A stretch of DNA of 64,000 bases from Hippasteria phrygiana (lineage: Eukaryota > Echinodermata > Asteroidea > Valvatida > Goniasteridae), in the NCBI GenBank assembly GCA_037893225.1, contig JAZGUH010000719.1, forward strand, positions 806,001-870,000, read 5' to 3'. Below, piece after piece: positions 9,540-20,310 of the stretch (its first letter is position 1; every line of letters begins with the position of its first letter). Below the pieces are notes generated by a model. It worked only from the letters and a program-made list of their open reading frames with translations, searched no databases and was not told the origin of the DNA. Position numbers and translations under genes: made by a program.

Positions 9540-11050
9540 TCAAACTCGTAACACCCTAGCCTTTGGATCCACCTGGCTACCTGCCCTTCGGGTTCGCAGA
9601 AATTGAAGAGCCACTGCAGCGACCCATGGTGTGTCCTGAGCAGGAATCGTTAATACCCAGGAGATAGTGCTTGAAGTAATGGACCGAGTAGTACAATAGT
9701 TGCGTTCGACTTTGGACAGAGCACGGCTACCGTAGGCGATTACTCGCTCCCCATCGTCTCCTTCGTGCGACAGCACCGCTCCAATGGTACAGTGGCTGGC
9801 ATCCGTGTCTAGGACGTAGCGATGCTCCGTGTTCGGGTATCGTAACACTGGCGTCGTGGCTAACGCGTCCTTAAGGTGGCTCGAAGGCCTACTGACAGGA
9901 GCTGGACCAGGAGCTGGACCAGGAGAAGGTCTTCTGGCTCTTGCTGGTAAGGGCATGGAGGGGACGGGCGATCTCGGCGAAGTTCGCGATGAAACATCGG
10001 TAGTACGACGCGAGGCCCAGGAAGCTTCGGACTTGGGTCAGGTTTGCTGGTTGCGGCCAGTTCCGGATGACGGTGACCTCCTCGGGGTCCGTCCTCACCC
10101 CTTCAGCTGAAACCCGGTGGCCCAGGAAGGACACTTCCGTCTTGAAGAGGTCAAATTTCTTCGGCTTCAGCTTCAAAACGGGCAGCTCGGAACCGCTCCA
10201 GCACGTTGGCTAACCGTTGGTAGTGTTCCTCAAAGTCGGACCCCCATACGATCACGTCGTCCAGATAGACTACCGCTATCTGCCACTGGAGTCCCCTCAG
10301 TACCCGTTCCATTAGCCTCTCGAACGTCGCCGGCGCATTGCAGAGCACGAATGGCATTACCGTGAACTGGTACAAGCCATTCTGCATGCCAAAGGCCATC
10401 TTCTCCCGGTCCTTCTGGTCCATGCCGACCTGCCAGTAGCCGCTGGCTAGGTCCAGCGTGCTGAACCACTTCGCCCCGTCCAGGGCATCCAGGTTGTCCT
10501 CGATTCGGGCGATGGGGTACGCGTCTTTCAGCGTCACCTCGTTGACCTTGCGGTAGTCTATGCAGAACCGTACCGACCCGTCCTTCTTTTTGACGAGGAC
10601 GACCGGCGAGGACCAAGGGCTATAGGAGGGTTCCACAACGCCTCCCTGTAGCATCTGTTCTACTTGCCTCTCCGCCTCCCTCTGCTTGTGCATTGGTAGG
10701 CTACGTGGCGGCTGTAATACGGGGGGTGCCGCTCCGGTGTTAATCGTGTGCTGGGCCAAATTTGTTCGGCCGAGCTTGCCGTCTGGGCCCGTGAAAGCTC
10801 CCGTGAAGTCCGTCAATAATTCAGCCAACCTGGCACGCTGGTCCGGGTTCAGGTTCATGGCACCTCGATCCCAAAGATCCTCAAGATGAGCCGATACTTT
10901 CCTGCTTCTCTGCGCCGGGGGAGGGCACTTGGCGGCTAGCTTCGGCCGCCCCTCGTCGAGCTCCATCACGTCCAGGTCGTCCATGGGCGAGAACAAAGCT
11001 AGGCGACTTCCTTTGTAGACCGTCACAGGGTCGGCCGTCGGGTTGAACAC
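9540..11050 (-). pseudogene. pol: Gypsy-1 reverse transcriptase and RNase H (broken)
   Basis: 11050-10151 encodes the RT: KKKDGSVRFCIDYR, FSTLDLASGYWQV, NAPATFERLM and the catalytic YLDDV are all visible. The residue before NAPATF is in FVLC, where most relatives have FGL. The frame shifts near 10160, and 10176-9889 continues with FLGHRVSAEGV and SFLGLASYYRCFI. 9956-9540 continues into RNase H with VLDTDASHCTIGAVL and VIAYGSRALS before degenerating. A short tandem CTGGACCAGGAG (near 9901-9925) lies at the second junction. At least two frameshifts make the polyprotein non-functional. Confidence 0.85.
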
Positions 11051-11130
11051 CCGGATAGGTACGGTCCCATTATCAGTGTTGACGAGGCCAGTAGCGACCG
11101 CAATCTGACAATTGTCCGTAGCCTCAAGGT

Positions 11131-13038
11131 TTAAGGGTATACCATCCCGACTCCCATCCGTGGCTTGGCCCCCATGCCGCCCGCAATGATCGCCTCATGA
11201 CCCGCCGGTACGATCATGCTCGCCATCACCTGCACCCTGGCGACCATCGGCTGCCGGTGGGAGCCCTCCAGGGGGATGGCCTTTCCGTCAATGATGACCA
11301 TGTTATCGCCCCATCGCCATTCGCAGTGATACCTTGACAGGAAGTCAATCCCCAGGATCACATCCGGCTCAATGTCGGCCATGGTGCAGACGTGGTTCAC
11401 GAGTTGATCTCCGATTTTCAACTCAAAGTTGGCCATCCCCCTTGCTGGCATAGAACTTCCGTCCGCTATCCTCAGGGCTGGCACGGAACGAAGGAGTCTC
11501 GGCCTCTCTGTCTTCTCCAAAGTGCCAACAACTCTCTCGGATAGCAAGCTCACTGCTGCCCCGGTGTACAAGAGGAAACGCACCGGCTTCCCGGCAACGT
11601 TACCTGCGACGTAGTTCGCCTTTATAGTAGGCTTAGCCTGAGCAGCCGGCTCTCTGCTTGGGGCCTGGCGTCTCGGCGCTGCTCCTGTCGGTCCCCGTTG
11701 CCGGTCGGGAGTGGACCTCCGTCTGGGGCAGTACCGCCGGATGTGTCCGAGTTCATGACACCCGTAGCACTCCACTTGGGGGCGGGTGGCCAGTGCGTAC
11801 CCGGTCTCGGCGGCTGGTTTGTGCTCCTCGACTGGAGGTTGGGCTACCAGTCGAACATCCTTGGTTCCCAGCCTTCCCTTCTGGCGCGCCTGTGACTCGA
11901 GAAATGCCTCCATCTCGGCCGCCAGGGTGACTGCTTCGTTCAACGTCGTCGCTTTCCTAGAGAAGACGTGGCGCTGCAGCTGTTGATTCCCCAATGCGTT
12001 GCGGAAGGCCTCCACCGCCAGATCTTTGCGGGCCGGTGTGGGCAGTTTCAGGTAGCTTTTGTAGACCAACCGTCGAATTGATTGCCCCAAGCTACCAAGT
12101 GACTCCCCGCGGCCTCTCACACGCATGGACAATTGAGCCCGATGTAACGGAATCTGGGCGGCCACTCCGAATCGTTGTTCGAAACTCTCTAGGATGGAGG
12201 CGTACTCCATTCGCGCCTCCGGCGCCATATCCGCCAATGCCTCCTGGGCCGTGCCCCTCAAATGAGAAGCCAGGAATATCGCCTTCTCGGCCTCACTCCA
12301 ATGGTTGACCGCCACAACGCTCTCGAAATGGATCAGGTAGTCTGACCACGACGAGCCTCCATCGAACCTGTCTGGGAACATCATCGGCTTCCGACCCCCT
12401 GGGTCAAGTTGCCCAAGCCCCGTGGTCTCCTTCCTTATCCCGGGTGGCGATGTGACCTCCCCCGCCGGTCCGACGGCCCGTGAGCACCCGGGGCAACTTG
12501 CTGGCTTACGGCGGTGGAGGGCGCATCGGTCTCGCACGGTGGCTCCGGGTGGTGCCGCCCCGCGACACCGAGTCCCTCCTTCCGACTGGCCGGCCCCGCT
12601 CCGCAGGCTCCCATGTGAAGCGGCTCTCCTCCATAGACTCCCGTGCGGAGGGCCTCCGTCCCATTGACTCCCGTGCGGAGCGGCTCTGCTCCATAGACTC
12701 CCGTGCGGAGCGGCTCTGTCCCATTGGCTCCCGTGCGGAGCGGCTCTGTCTGGGGGCTGGGGGTCACCGTGGCGGTATAGAAGATGTGGGGTGTCTCCGG
12801 ACGAAACCCCACCCCCGCTGCGTCGGCAGACGCAGCTCGACCGCATTCCCGGGTGGAACGGAGAGTCCGCCATGTCACCGTACCCAGCGGGGGGCAGTCC
12901 CTCGTGGTGTCCCCCGCTGGGCGTACTGGTACGAAACTCATGGTCCGTTTCCGCGCGAAGCCCCACCCCCGCTGCCCCAGGGAACGCGGCTCGGCGGCGT
13001 TCCGAGTGGAACGCAGTGTTTGCCCTGTTGCCGTGCAC
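11131..13038 (-). CDS. gag: Gypsy-1 gag-protease ORF
   Basis: An open frame of 635 codons. The first about 200 residues translate GC-rich tandem repeats (HGSQWDRAAPHGSLW-type units) and may be leader rather than protein, so the true start is uncertain. The capsid-like core follows (FPDRFDGGSSWSDYLIHFES, then LASHLRGTAQEAL). A CCHC zinc knuckle is CYGCHELGHIRRYC. An aspartic-protease-like region follows with FLLYTGAAVSLLSE and ILGIDFLSRY. The expected DTG/DSG active site reads YTG, so the protease Asp is changed to Tyr. It is separated from RT by a frame change near 11051-11130. Confidence 0.75.
   Translation of the reverse strand: MHGNRANTAFHSERRRAAFPGAAGVGLRAETDHEFRTSTPSGGHHEGLPPAGYGDMADSPFHPGMRSSCVCRRSGGGVSSGDTPHLLYRHGDPQPPDRAAPHGSQWDRAAPHGSLWSRAAPHGSQWDGGPPHGSLWRRAASHGSLRSGAGQSEGGTRCRGAAPPGATVRDRCALHRRKPASCPGCSRAVGPAGEVTSPPGIRKETTGLGQLDPGGRKPMMFPDRFDGGSSWSDYLIHFESVVAVNHWSEAEKAIFLASHLRGTAQEALADMAPEARMEYASILESFEQRFGVAAQIPLHRAQLSMRVRGRGESLGSLGQSIRRLVYKSYLKLPTPARKDLAVEAFRNALGNQQLQRHVFSRKATTLNEAVTLAAEMEAFLESQARQKGRLGTKDVRLVAQPPVEEHKPAAETGYALATRPQVECYGCHELGHIRRYCPRRRSTPDRQRGPTGAAPRRQAPSREPAAQAKPTIKANYVAGNVAGKPVRFLLYTGAAVSLLSERVVGTLEKTERPRLLRSVPALRIADGSSMPARGMANFELKIGDQLVNHVCTMADIEPDVILGIDFLSRYHCEWRWGDNMVIIDGKAIPLEGSHRQPMVARVQVMASMIVPAGHEAIIAGGMGAKPRMGVGMVYP
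12640..12752. repeat. About 30-bp tandem repeat in Gypsy-1 leader/gag
   Basis: Four to five copies of a unit containing CTCCCGTGCGGAGCGGCTCT, with spacers alternating TCCATAGA and CCCATTGG. Translated in the gag frame it gives HGSQWDRA/HGSLWSRA-like peptides. Confidence 0.75.
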
Positions 13039-13470
13039 AGCGCAGGGCGGCCCCCCCGTGGGGCCCCCCCCACCGGACGCACCGGTGTGAAACTCACAGG
13101 CCGTCTCATCACCAGGCTCCGCCCCCGCTGCCCCAGCGAACGCGGCTCAGCAGCGTTCCGAGTGGAACGCAGCGTTTGCCCCGTCGGCGTGCACAGCACA
13201 GGGCGGCCCCCCGCGAGGCCCCCCACCGGACGCACCGGTGTGGGCTCACAGGCCACAAGGCCCCGCCCCCGCTGCCCCGGCGAACGCAGCTCGGTGGCAT
13301 TCTGAGTAGAACGCATTTGCCCCGTCGCCGCGCACAGCACAGGGCGGTCCCCGTGAGGCCCAGCACGCCAGGACAGGGGTCGTGGGGTGTCCCACAGTGA
13401 AGCCCCGTCCCCGCCACACCGGCCGGTGCAACTCGGCAACGTTCCGGGTGGAACGGAGCGTCTGTCACCC
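12805..13470. repeat. About 140-157-bp tandem repeat in Gypsy-1 leader
   Basis: Roughly five diverged units begin near 12808, 12966, 13123, 13267 and 13408. Each starts with CCCCGCTGCCCC-like sequence and contains GTTCCGAGTGGAACG and GCACAGCACAGGGCGG variants. It lies between the 5' LTR and the conserved gag core. Such reiterations are plausible regulatory or packaging leader sequence, but that is inference. Confidence 0.7.
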
Positions 13471-13816
13471 TGACTTCGGCGGCGTGGGACGGTTCACCGA
13501 GGGACCCATAGCTAGTCTGAGAGGAATTGGTACAGATGGAACATGGAATGCAACAAAATCGCCCTCCCTGGTCTACAATCTCTGCCTTCCCATTCCCCCC
13601 GTCCTCCCACATGAGAGATTCCGATCCCGGTGACCCCCCAGTCTCCCTCTTATCTCCCGGTTGGCCTGCGCTCCGTGGAGCTGTATCCCGGCCAGTCTGT
13701 GTCCGCGCCGTGTGGCGAGTTGGACACCAGACTATCCCTACACGATTTATCCATGCTGAACAAACTTGGAGTTTTACCTGATTCTCTTCCTTCAGGTGTG
13801 CCACCGCTGCCTCCAA

Positions 13817-14159
13817 TGTAGCGTTGACCGTGCACGGGACTCTTTCACACCTGAAGAACCAACTCCGGCACACTTTCTCTGGGTTTGAGAGGCTCCAGGC
13901 CATTTATGCTAGCACAAAATCACACAACAGACTGTCCAGATATTCCGGGGGAAAGCACCTGCTTGTTGCTCATGGCAACCGGCCACTGCGCGTGCGCCGC
14001 CCGGCAACGGGTCTCCCCGGTCGACCAGCAGGGGCTCCGCTGCAACAACTTCGCTGTGGTGCTGTGCTGGTACCCTCTACCGGCCGGTCAGCTGGGGCTC
14101 CACCGCAACGGCTCTGCCGTGGTAGCGCCCTCCGCCGACCGACCAGCACCGGCGCTGCA
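13817..14159 (-). repeat. Gypsy-1 5' LTR
   Basis: A 343-bp direct repeat of 3422-3750, from TGTAGCG to CGCTGCA on the plus strand. In element sense the internal sequence after the LTR begins TTGGAGGCAGCGG. A TGG is present where a tRNA primer site would start, but the tRNA was not identified. Confidence 0.85.
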
Positions 14160-14504
14160 ATATTTTGTAAAGTGCACCATTCTTGACTTGAATTCATTTA
14201 GTTGCTGATAAAAAATTTAACTTTAAATAGAGTCATGACTTTTCACGTGTTTCATTGTGATCTGACAAATTTTCAAGAACCTAAACATACACAAAACTTA
14301 CTTAGGGGCCTAATACAGAAAATGAACAGCTTGAATTGGTTGGGGGAGGTGGGAGAGTTTAACCACCAAGAATTTAACTTCTGCTTCAGTCTGGCTTTCT
14401 GCTCGAAAGATGAATTTATCTGGCATTCTTTCCTTCTGGGCAGAGTGCCGATTCCGGTGGGGGGGGGGAACCCTCCCCGAAATCACCACCATCACACACC
14501 ACAT

Positions 14505-14646
14505 TTGAAGCAAGATATGAGACGGAGGGAACCCCCTCTTTTGTGTTGGTCATTGTGTTACTTTCAGATATCCGGGGCAGATGTGTTGGGTAACAATACT
14601 CGAGTGTGTACAGGGTATAGGGACAAGGGGGGGGGGGGGGGGGGGG
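14505..14646. mobile_element. MITE remnant, CGATATGGGG family (copy A)
   Basis: TTTGAAGCAAGATATGAGACGGAGGG followed by TTTTGTGTTGGTCATTGTGTT matches the internal part of the family in reverse. It ends in a 20-nt G run (14627-14646). The paralog at 50350-50520 in copy B shows that it predates the segmental duplication. Confidence 0.6.
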
Positions 14647-14944
14647 TGGATTTTAGATCAAAGAAGAACAAAAACGTATCTGGGGAAAAGTACTGCAATC
14701 CAATTTTCCAATCATCTATTTTGAAGTGTTCCGTTTTGATATATTTATTCAAAGTGCTTAGGTCCAAAATCAGCCTCTTTTTACTTTGGGTTAGTGACGT
14801 AAGGGGATGATTTTTCTACGATTCTTCCCGAGGCAAGCAATTCAAGCACGGTTTTGGAAACAAATTCATCATTTAAAAAAACATGGATTTTGGATGTTCG
14901 TAGAAAGGTATAAAATAACCCTTGGTAATAATAAAAATAAAGTA

Positions 14945-15262
14945 AGCCTTGGGAACGAGGTTGCGGTGCGATGTATAGCGCGCAACCACTGATCTCTTTA
15001 TAAAAATCTGGATTGCGCTTTGGCCGTTCAAGTTGTAGACGGCCGTCCACCACCTTACCACTCCATCCATAGCCGTATCCCCAAACGTAACGCGAACGTA
15101 TAGGCCTACTACGTATTCACATGTACACAGGCAGGCACGCGCTATGGCTAGGATAGAGGCGTCACACTGTGTATTTTGGATGTTCCACACATGCGCGCGC
15201 GTGTAACCTGGGAAATTAGTCCTTAGTCTATTTACATACAAAAAAAGGTTTTCACTCCATTG
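14945..15262. repeat. Left arm of inverted-repeat element hosting Gypsy-2
   Basis: GCGGTGCGATGTATAGCGCGC and TATAAAAATCTGGATT followed by TTTGGCCG recur in reverse orientation at 22240-22660. Both lie outside the Gypsy-2 LTRs, so Gypsy-2 sits inside an older inverted-repeat element. The rest of this stretch (15030-15262) has no recognisable feature. Confidence 0.55.
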
Positions 15263-16016
15263 GTTCAAGGAATTGGGTCGCAGACTATTTTTAGGGTAGG
15301 ACACAAGAAATAAAAAATTAATACAAATAGCTTTTCTCAGTTCCAACTAATAAAAAAAACAAATTTATTTGCTGCCACAAGAAAATAATACAGAATCAAA
15401 GTGCAATCCGGAAGTTTCCAAAATGATTAGAAATAAAACGTCTAAAGTGAATTGGACCTTAGGATAGATTCAAAGGAATTTAGATTAAAAAAACAAAAAG
15501 AAAACAATTGTCCAAGTCTTGCAAAAATAACGGGAAAGACACTAAATTGAGGTTTTGCCCAGTCCACTAAAATGTTTAAGGAAAAAGAAACAAAATAAGA
15601 ACTAAAAAAACGAATAGAAAACAAGAGAACAACCCAACACAGCACTAAAAGCAAATTACCACCATGGTACAGATACAATCCAATAATTCAAAAGCAGACA
15701 AACTCCAGCAGGATGTACATGTAATTTCGAGCGGGTACAAGGGCCATGCTTTCCCTTCTCTGCTAATCTGCTAAGTGAGGGACCTATCTCAGGGTACAGA
15801 GCACATGGTCTCTTATCAATGGGCTACTATCCTTGGGGGTCATGTTACCGGGGAAACTATTTGTACTAGACCAGGAGGGCACTACTGTGAGCCAAGGACA
15901 CAAAAACAGAGGGACTAGACTTAAAAAACAAAAAGGTACACTTTGCACAGGGAGAGCTACTCCTATAAGCTCCAATCAATAGAAAGTAAAAACAAACTTA
16001 ATTTACCCTGCCACAC
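15263..16016 (-). repeat. Gypsy-2 3' LTR
   Basis: The near-identical partner of 21401-22153. The exact outer base is uncertain by a few nucleotides because the expected TG/CA end is clear only at the right (plus-strand CCCTGCCACA). Confidence 0.85.
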
Positions 16017-16100
16017 TCACCACTGCTTAAAATCTTGTTGTCCTCAACAAGGCATACTAATGTGCATACAGAATTTAATTATACACCAGAGGATGTCTAC

Positions 16101-19100
16101 TCATTGCCAGTCCCCAAAACGCTGTGGTGGCCTGGTCATTCTTCGCAGACGATATTTGGGGGTCTCCTCTTCTGATGAGGACGAGTTGTCATCTCTGGGG
16201 AATTCGCTGTCTTCTTGCGGCCTGGTGCTCCCTGGGGGGTCAAGGCCAGCATCACTACGGTCGTCTTCGTCGGTGGGACTGGACCATCTTGAGGTGCCGT
16301 CCTCTTGGCCGTCGTCCATCAAGTTGTTGTGGAGGGGTTGGGCAGTCGTGTCACCGAAGCCAACTGAACGGGGGAATACATCTGAACCCTCGTCACAAGG
16401 AGCTACTCCATCTGGTGCCTGTCCTGTGGTAGGGGCTTCATCCACTGAGTCTATGTCAAATGGGCACAGCATAATCAGATTCCTGTGGAGAGTCCCAGTA
16501 AGGCCTCGCACTACGTATACTGGGATGCCATTTAGCTTCCTTACCACCACGTAAGGGATTGATTCCCATCGATCTTTGAGTTTGGATTTGCCACACTGAG
16601 ACTTGTTTGCAGCCAGGACCTTATCACCAGGGTGGAGAGCACCTTCACTTGCTTTCTGGTCATATGCCGCCTTTTGTTTCCCTCTGGACTTGTCTGCAGA
16701 TGCTTGTGCTTCCCGGTAGACCTGACGCATGTGCTTCCTTAAACGGTGAACGTAGTGTTGATGGTCATGGTTTGATGGAGGCTCCGCTTGATCGGATGAA
16801 GATGGTGGAAAGAGGTCGTCAACAGGGAGCTTCGGCTTCCTCAGGAACATGAGGTAAAACAGAGAGTATCCGGTCGATTCATGTTGTGTGCAGTTATATG
16901 CATGAGTGAGTGCTGCAATGTGTGTTGCCCAGTTTACCTTCTGGTCTGGCCTCAATGTCCCCAACATGGATAGCAGGGTTCTGTTGAAACGCTCTACCAT
17001 CCCATTTCCCTGGGGATGTTACGGGGTGGTCCTGGTCTTCTTTATGCCGAGTAGAGTGCAAAGCTCCTTGATTACCGCCGAGTCAAACGACTTGCCCTGG
17101 TCAGAATGTAGTCTCTCCGGGATGCCGTAGTTTACTATGTACTTCTCCCAAAGGACTTTGACGACAGTGGTGGCTCTCTCATCCTTGGTGGGGTATGCTC
17201 GGGAGTACCTGGTATAGTGATCAGTAATCACCAAGATGTGCTCGTATCCTCCCTTTGACCTCTCCAGACCAAGAAAGTCCATGCATACCAGCTCGGTTGG
17301 GCGTGTAGTACGGATGCTTTCAAGCCCTGCCTGTTGTTTCGTGTCTGGTGTCTTCCTTTAGTGTGCAACGTCTGCATCGTTTGATGTATGCCTGTGTCTC
17401 AGAGTACAGGCCGGGCCAAAAGTATCGGTCCTTCACAAGGTGCAACGTCTTCTCCAAACCTAAATGGCCCATGCTGTCATGGAGGTGATTCAGAACCTGG
17501 TGTCGCATGCCCTTTGGAAGTACCATGAGGTTTTGGACCCTCCCACCAACTTCTTTACAGAAAAACAGCATTCCAGCGCGGACATGAAGCTGATCCCATC
17601 TCCTTATCAGCTGCCTGACTGGGAAGGGCTCTTTGGCGACTTGTCTCCTACTTGGTTTTGCTGCCCTCTGCTGCTTCATTTCAATGACTGCAGATCGCCA
17701 AGTCGTCTAGCTGAGCCTGCTTCAAACTGGAAGCGGAAGCGACATTTGTTCCCAATTTGGAACTGCATCCATCACCCAGACCGGTATCGGCATCTGTTGT
17801 CTGACTAGACTGGTCTTTAGTCACCCGCTTAGATGTAGTTGAAGGAGCCTCCACAACAGGGCAGGACATGACATGCTCACTGGACTGGTGGTTGCTAACT
17901 TGTTTGAAACCCTTGTAGCCCTCAGTAGCATCAAGGATCCTGGTTACTTCCGACCTTGGAATCCTAGACAGGGAATCAGCATTGGCATTTGACTTGCCTG
18001 GCCTGTAGACAATGTCGATGTCAAAGACGGCAAGATCGCTCACCCACCGTTGACCTGTTGCATCCAACTTTGCCTTGTCAAGCACATAAGTCAAGGGGTT
18101 ATTATCTGTGACTGCCGTAACTCGATGCCCATACAGGTAATCCCTGAACTTGGTTGTGACGGCCCAATGCAGTGCCTTGAATTCCAACTTATGGACGGGA
18201 TACCTGGCCTCGGCTGAAGTAAGGGTACGGCTTGAGTAAGCGATCACCCTTTCTTTTCCATCTTGCTCCTGAATCAGTACTGCTCCAAGTCCATCACGGG
18301 AAGCATCCGTCTGTACTCTGAATGGGAGCCCATAGTCGGCGTATGCCAGTATAGGGGCAGATGTCAGTTTGGTAAGGAGTCTGGTGAATGCCTCTTGACA
18401 ATCGTCTGTCGAGTTGAAGGGTGCCTCCTTGGTATTCCGTTTGCCTCCAATAAGGCCAAATAGAGGAGCTGCAATCTTGGCGTAGTTGTGAACGAAACGT
18501 CGGTAATACCCAGTAATACCCAGGAAGCACGTCCTTCTTGCACTTCGGAACAGGCCAGCTCTCCACTGCTGAGATCTTGGCTGGATCTGTTGTGATGCCA
18601 TCGGCCGACACCACATGGCCCAGATAATGCACACTGGTGTTAAACAGTTGACATTTGGCTGGCTTCAATTTGAGCCCATGCTCCCGTAATCTGGCAAACA
18701 CCTTTCCCAAGCGATCCACATGTTCCTCAATGGAGCTGCTGAACACAATGATGTCATCCAGGTAGATTAGCAGGCTTTCAAAGGCCATGTCTCCGAACAC
18801 CGTGGACATCAACCTCTGAAATGTGGCCGGTGCATTGACAAGTCCAAAGGGCATCCTCCTAAATTCAAATAGCCCCATCGGTGAGGTAAATGCTGTCTTG
18901 GGCTGGTCCTTTGGCGCCATCTTCACTTGATGGTAACCCGAAGTGAGGTCCAAGCATGAAAAGTACTTGGCATTACCAAGAGCATCTAAAGACTCCTCTA
19001 TCCTAGGCAATGGGTACGCATCACGGACTGTCTTTGAGTTAAGTTGACGGTAATCAACACACAACCTGATCGCTCCATCCTTCTTCTTCACAATGACAAT

Positions 19101-20310
19101 AGGTGATGCATATGGACTCGTGCTCGGCTGTACCACACCTGATTTACGAAGATCTGCTATGTGTTCTCTGACTTCTTGGAATTGGCTGGCCGGGATCCGC
19201 CGGTATGGGAGTCGGACTGGTGTTGCATCCACTAGGGGAATTTCATGCTCCACCGTTTCAGTGAACCCAATATCTTGTGAACTTGTGGAGAAGACATCAT
19301 TGTTTCTGTGGATGAGCTCCTCAACTTTCTTCCAGTCCTCCTGTGACATGCAGCCATAATCCACATCAATGCCAATGCCTTCTTGGTCCTCTACTGACAA
19401 TTCACTACAGACAACAGACCCTCTGGCGTTAATATAGGAACCATCCTGTTGTTCAAGTCTGTGAACTTCTCGAACTGCAGTCAGGGTTGCCAGATGAGTG
19501 TGAGGCTTCATGGTGACGGCTTGCTGAGACAAATTAGAAACTCGAACAGGGACGACTCCTCTTCGGACTTCAGTGAGGCTTCTTCCTATCGCAAGACACC
19601 CCTCTGCATGCCGTTCTGTAGGTTCAACTAAAGCCTGAAAGATTCTACCTCGAACATGTTTAGGAGCCTTTGTCATCACGTCCATCGTCATGCCTGGCTG
19701 GATCACGAGATGTTTGTTGCTGACGTACCTCAAGGCACCTATTTCCCCATCCTTCTTTGCCAAGTCAGTGCCATCAGTATTGATGCACTGGAATGCCAAG
19801 TGCCAAGACGCAGACTTCCTCTTCGTTCTGGTCATGAACCATCTGCCGTGCCTTGAATGTACTGAGTCTCGGACTGCCACCATCACTTTGGTCCCTAGCA
19901 GCAGTGGAATAGGTTGTCTGAACCTCGTCACTGGAACTACAAAAACCGGCACATCCGTCAGCGTTACACCAAGGGCAACAAGATCTAGCAACACGTAACC
20001 CAAATGAGGAACACTCTGCCCCCCAGCTCCATCTATCACAATATCTGTTTTCCGCAGGGGTTGTTGCTGCAGAACTGGATGTTTGGCTACTTATTCATCG
20101 GTGATAGTCGTCACCTGGGAGCCTGTGTCTAACAGAACCATGCATGGTTTCCCTGTTACTTCAGTGCTGCTCACTGGACCAACGAGTTGCCCTTCATTTA
20201 CTGGTGATATGCCTGGCTGGAGTAAAAGTGAAGTGTCTTGAGGGCTCTCCTGTGTCATTAAACCCACTGATTGCCCAGCATCAGTAGGTTGGCCTAGTTT
20301 AACGGGTGTC
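16101..20310 (-). pseudogene. pol: Gypsy-2 pol polyprotein (protease-RT-RNase H-integrase), broken
   Basis: pol opens in a frame overlapping the end of gag near 20300, consistent with gag-pol frameshifting. The protease motif is VLLDTGSQVTTITDE, followed at once by an in-frame TAA (20091-20093). RT shows KKKDGAIRLCVDYR, FSCLDLTSGYHQV and LIYLDDIIVF. A frameshift lies near 18525, at a duplicated TAATACCCAG. RNase H shows FRVQTDASRDGLGAVL. A frame change near 17690 precedes the H2C2 zinc-binding domain (17679-17320), and another near 17340 precedes the integrase core (VITDHYTRYSRAYP, HSDQGKSFDS). An in-frame TAA at 17019-17021 interrupts the TTP-HPQGNGMVERFN block. The catalytic Glu (VERFNRTLL) and C-terminal domain remain open from 17000 to 16101. 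Confidence 0.9.

Larger units (their letters stand above)
3422..14159 (-). mobile_element. Gypsy-1: Ty3/Gypsy LTR retrotransposon, decayed, with nested insertion
   Basis: A complete two-LTR element read on the minus strand. Order in element sense is 5' LTR 13817-14159, GC-rich leader with tandem repeats, gag-protease, RT-RNase H, integrase, a 2.9-kb foreign transposon, a zinc-finger ORF, then the 3' LTR 3422-3750. Flanks ATAT (3418-3421) and ATAT (14160-14163) are the target duplication, possibly AATAT. The empty site is preserved in copy B at 49989-49996. The integrase-after-RNase H order is Ty3/Gypsy. LTRs differ in length (329 and 343 bp) and at several bases, so the insertion is not recent. 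A purine-rich tract (GGAGGGGGCGA in element sense) abuts the 3' LTR. All major ORFs carry frameshifts. Confidence 0.9.
1..14640 (+). repeat. Segmental duplication, copy A
   Basis: This block is a diverged direct copy of 44773-50520. Matching segments are 1-120 with 44773-44890, 130-920 with 46645-47485, 925-1075 with 48830-48980, 1090-1950 with 49230-49600, 2150-2470 with 49600-49795, 3205-3421 with 49800-49990 and 14164-14640 with 49993-50520. Differences are discrete insertions. Copy A alone has two MITEs, a Crypton-bearing insert and Gypsy-1. Copy B alone has the zinc-finger exon, a LINE fragment and a MITE. Between the insertions nothing in copy A looks coding: the small open frames at 84-272, 726-1118 and 1860-2087 have no recognisable domain. 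The left end runs off the window. Confidence 0.85.

Noticed and set aside
12480..13400. 306-codon plus-strand frame and several overlapping long frames
   Set aside because: Produced by the GC-rich tandem repeats of the Gypsy-1 leader. The peptide is repeat translation and the element is coded on the other strand.
15442..15678. 78-codon frame, repeated identically at 21579-21815, and a 63-codon frame repeated at 15784 and 21921
   Set aside because: They lie in the Gypsy-2 LTRs, which explains the identical pairs; no domain.
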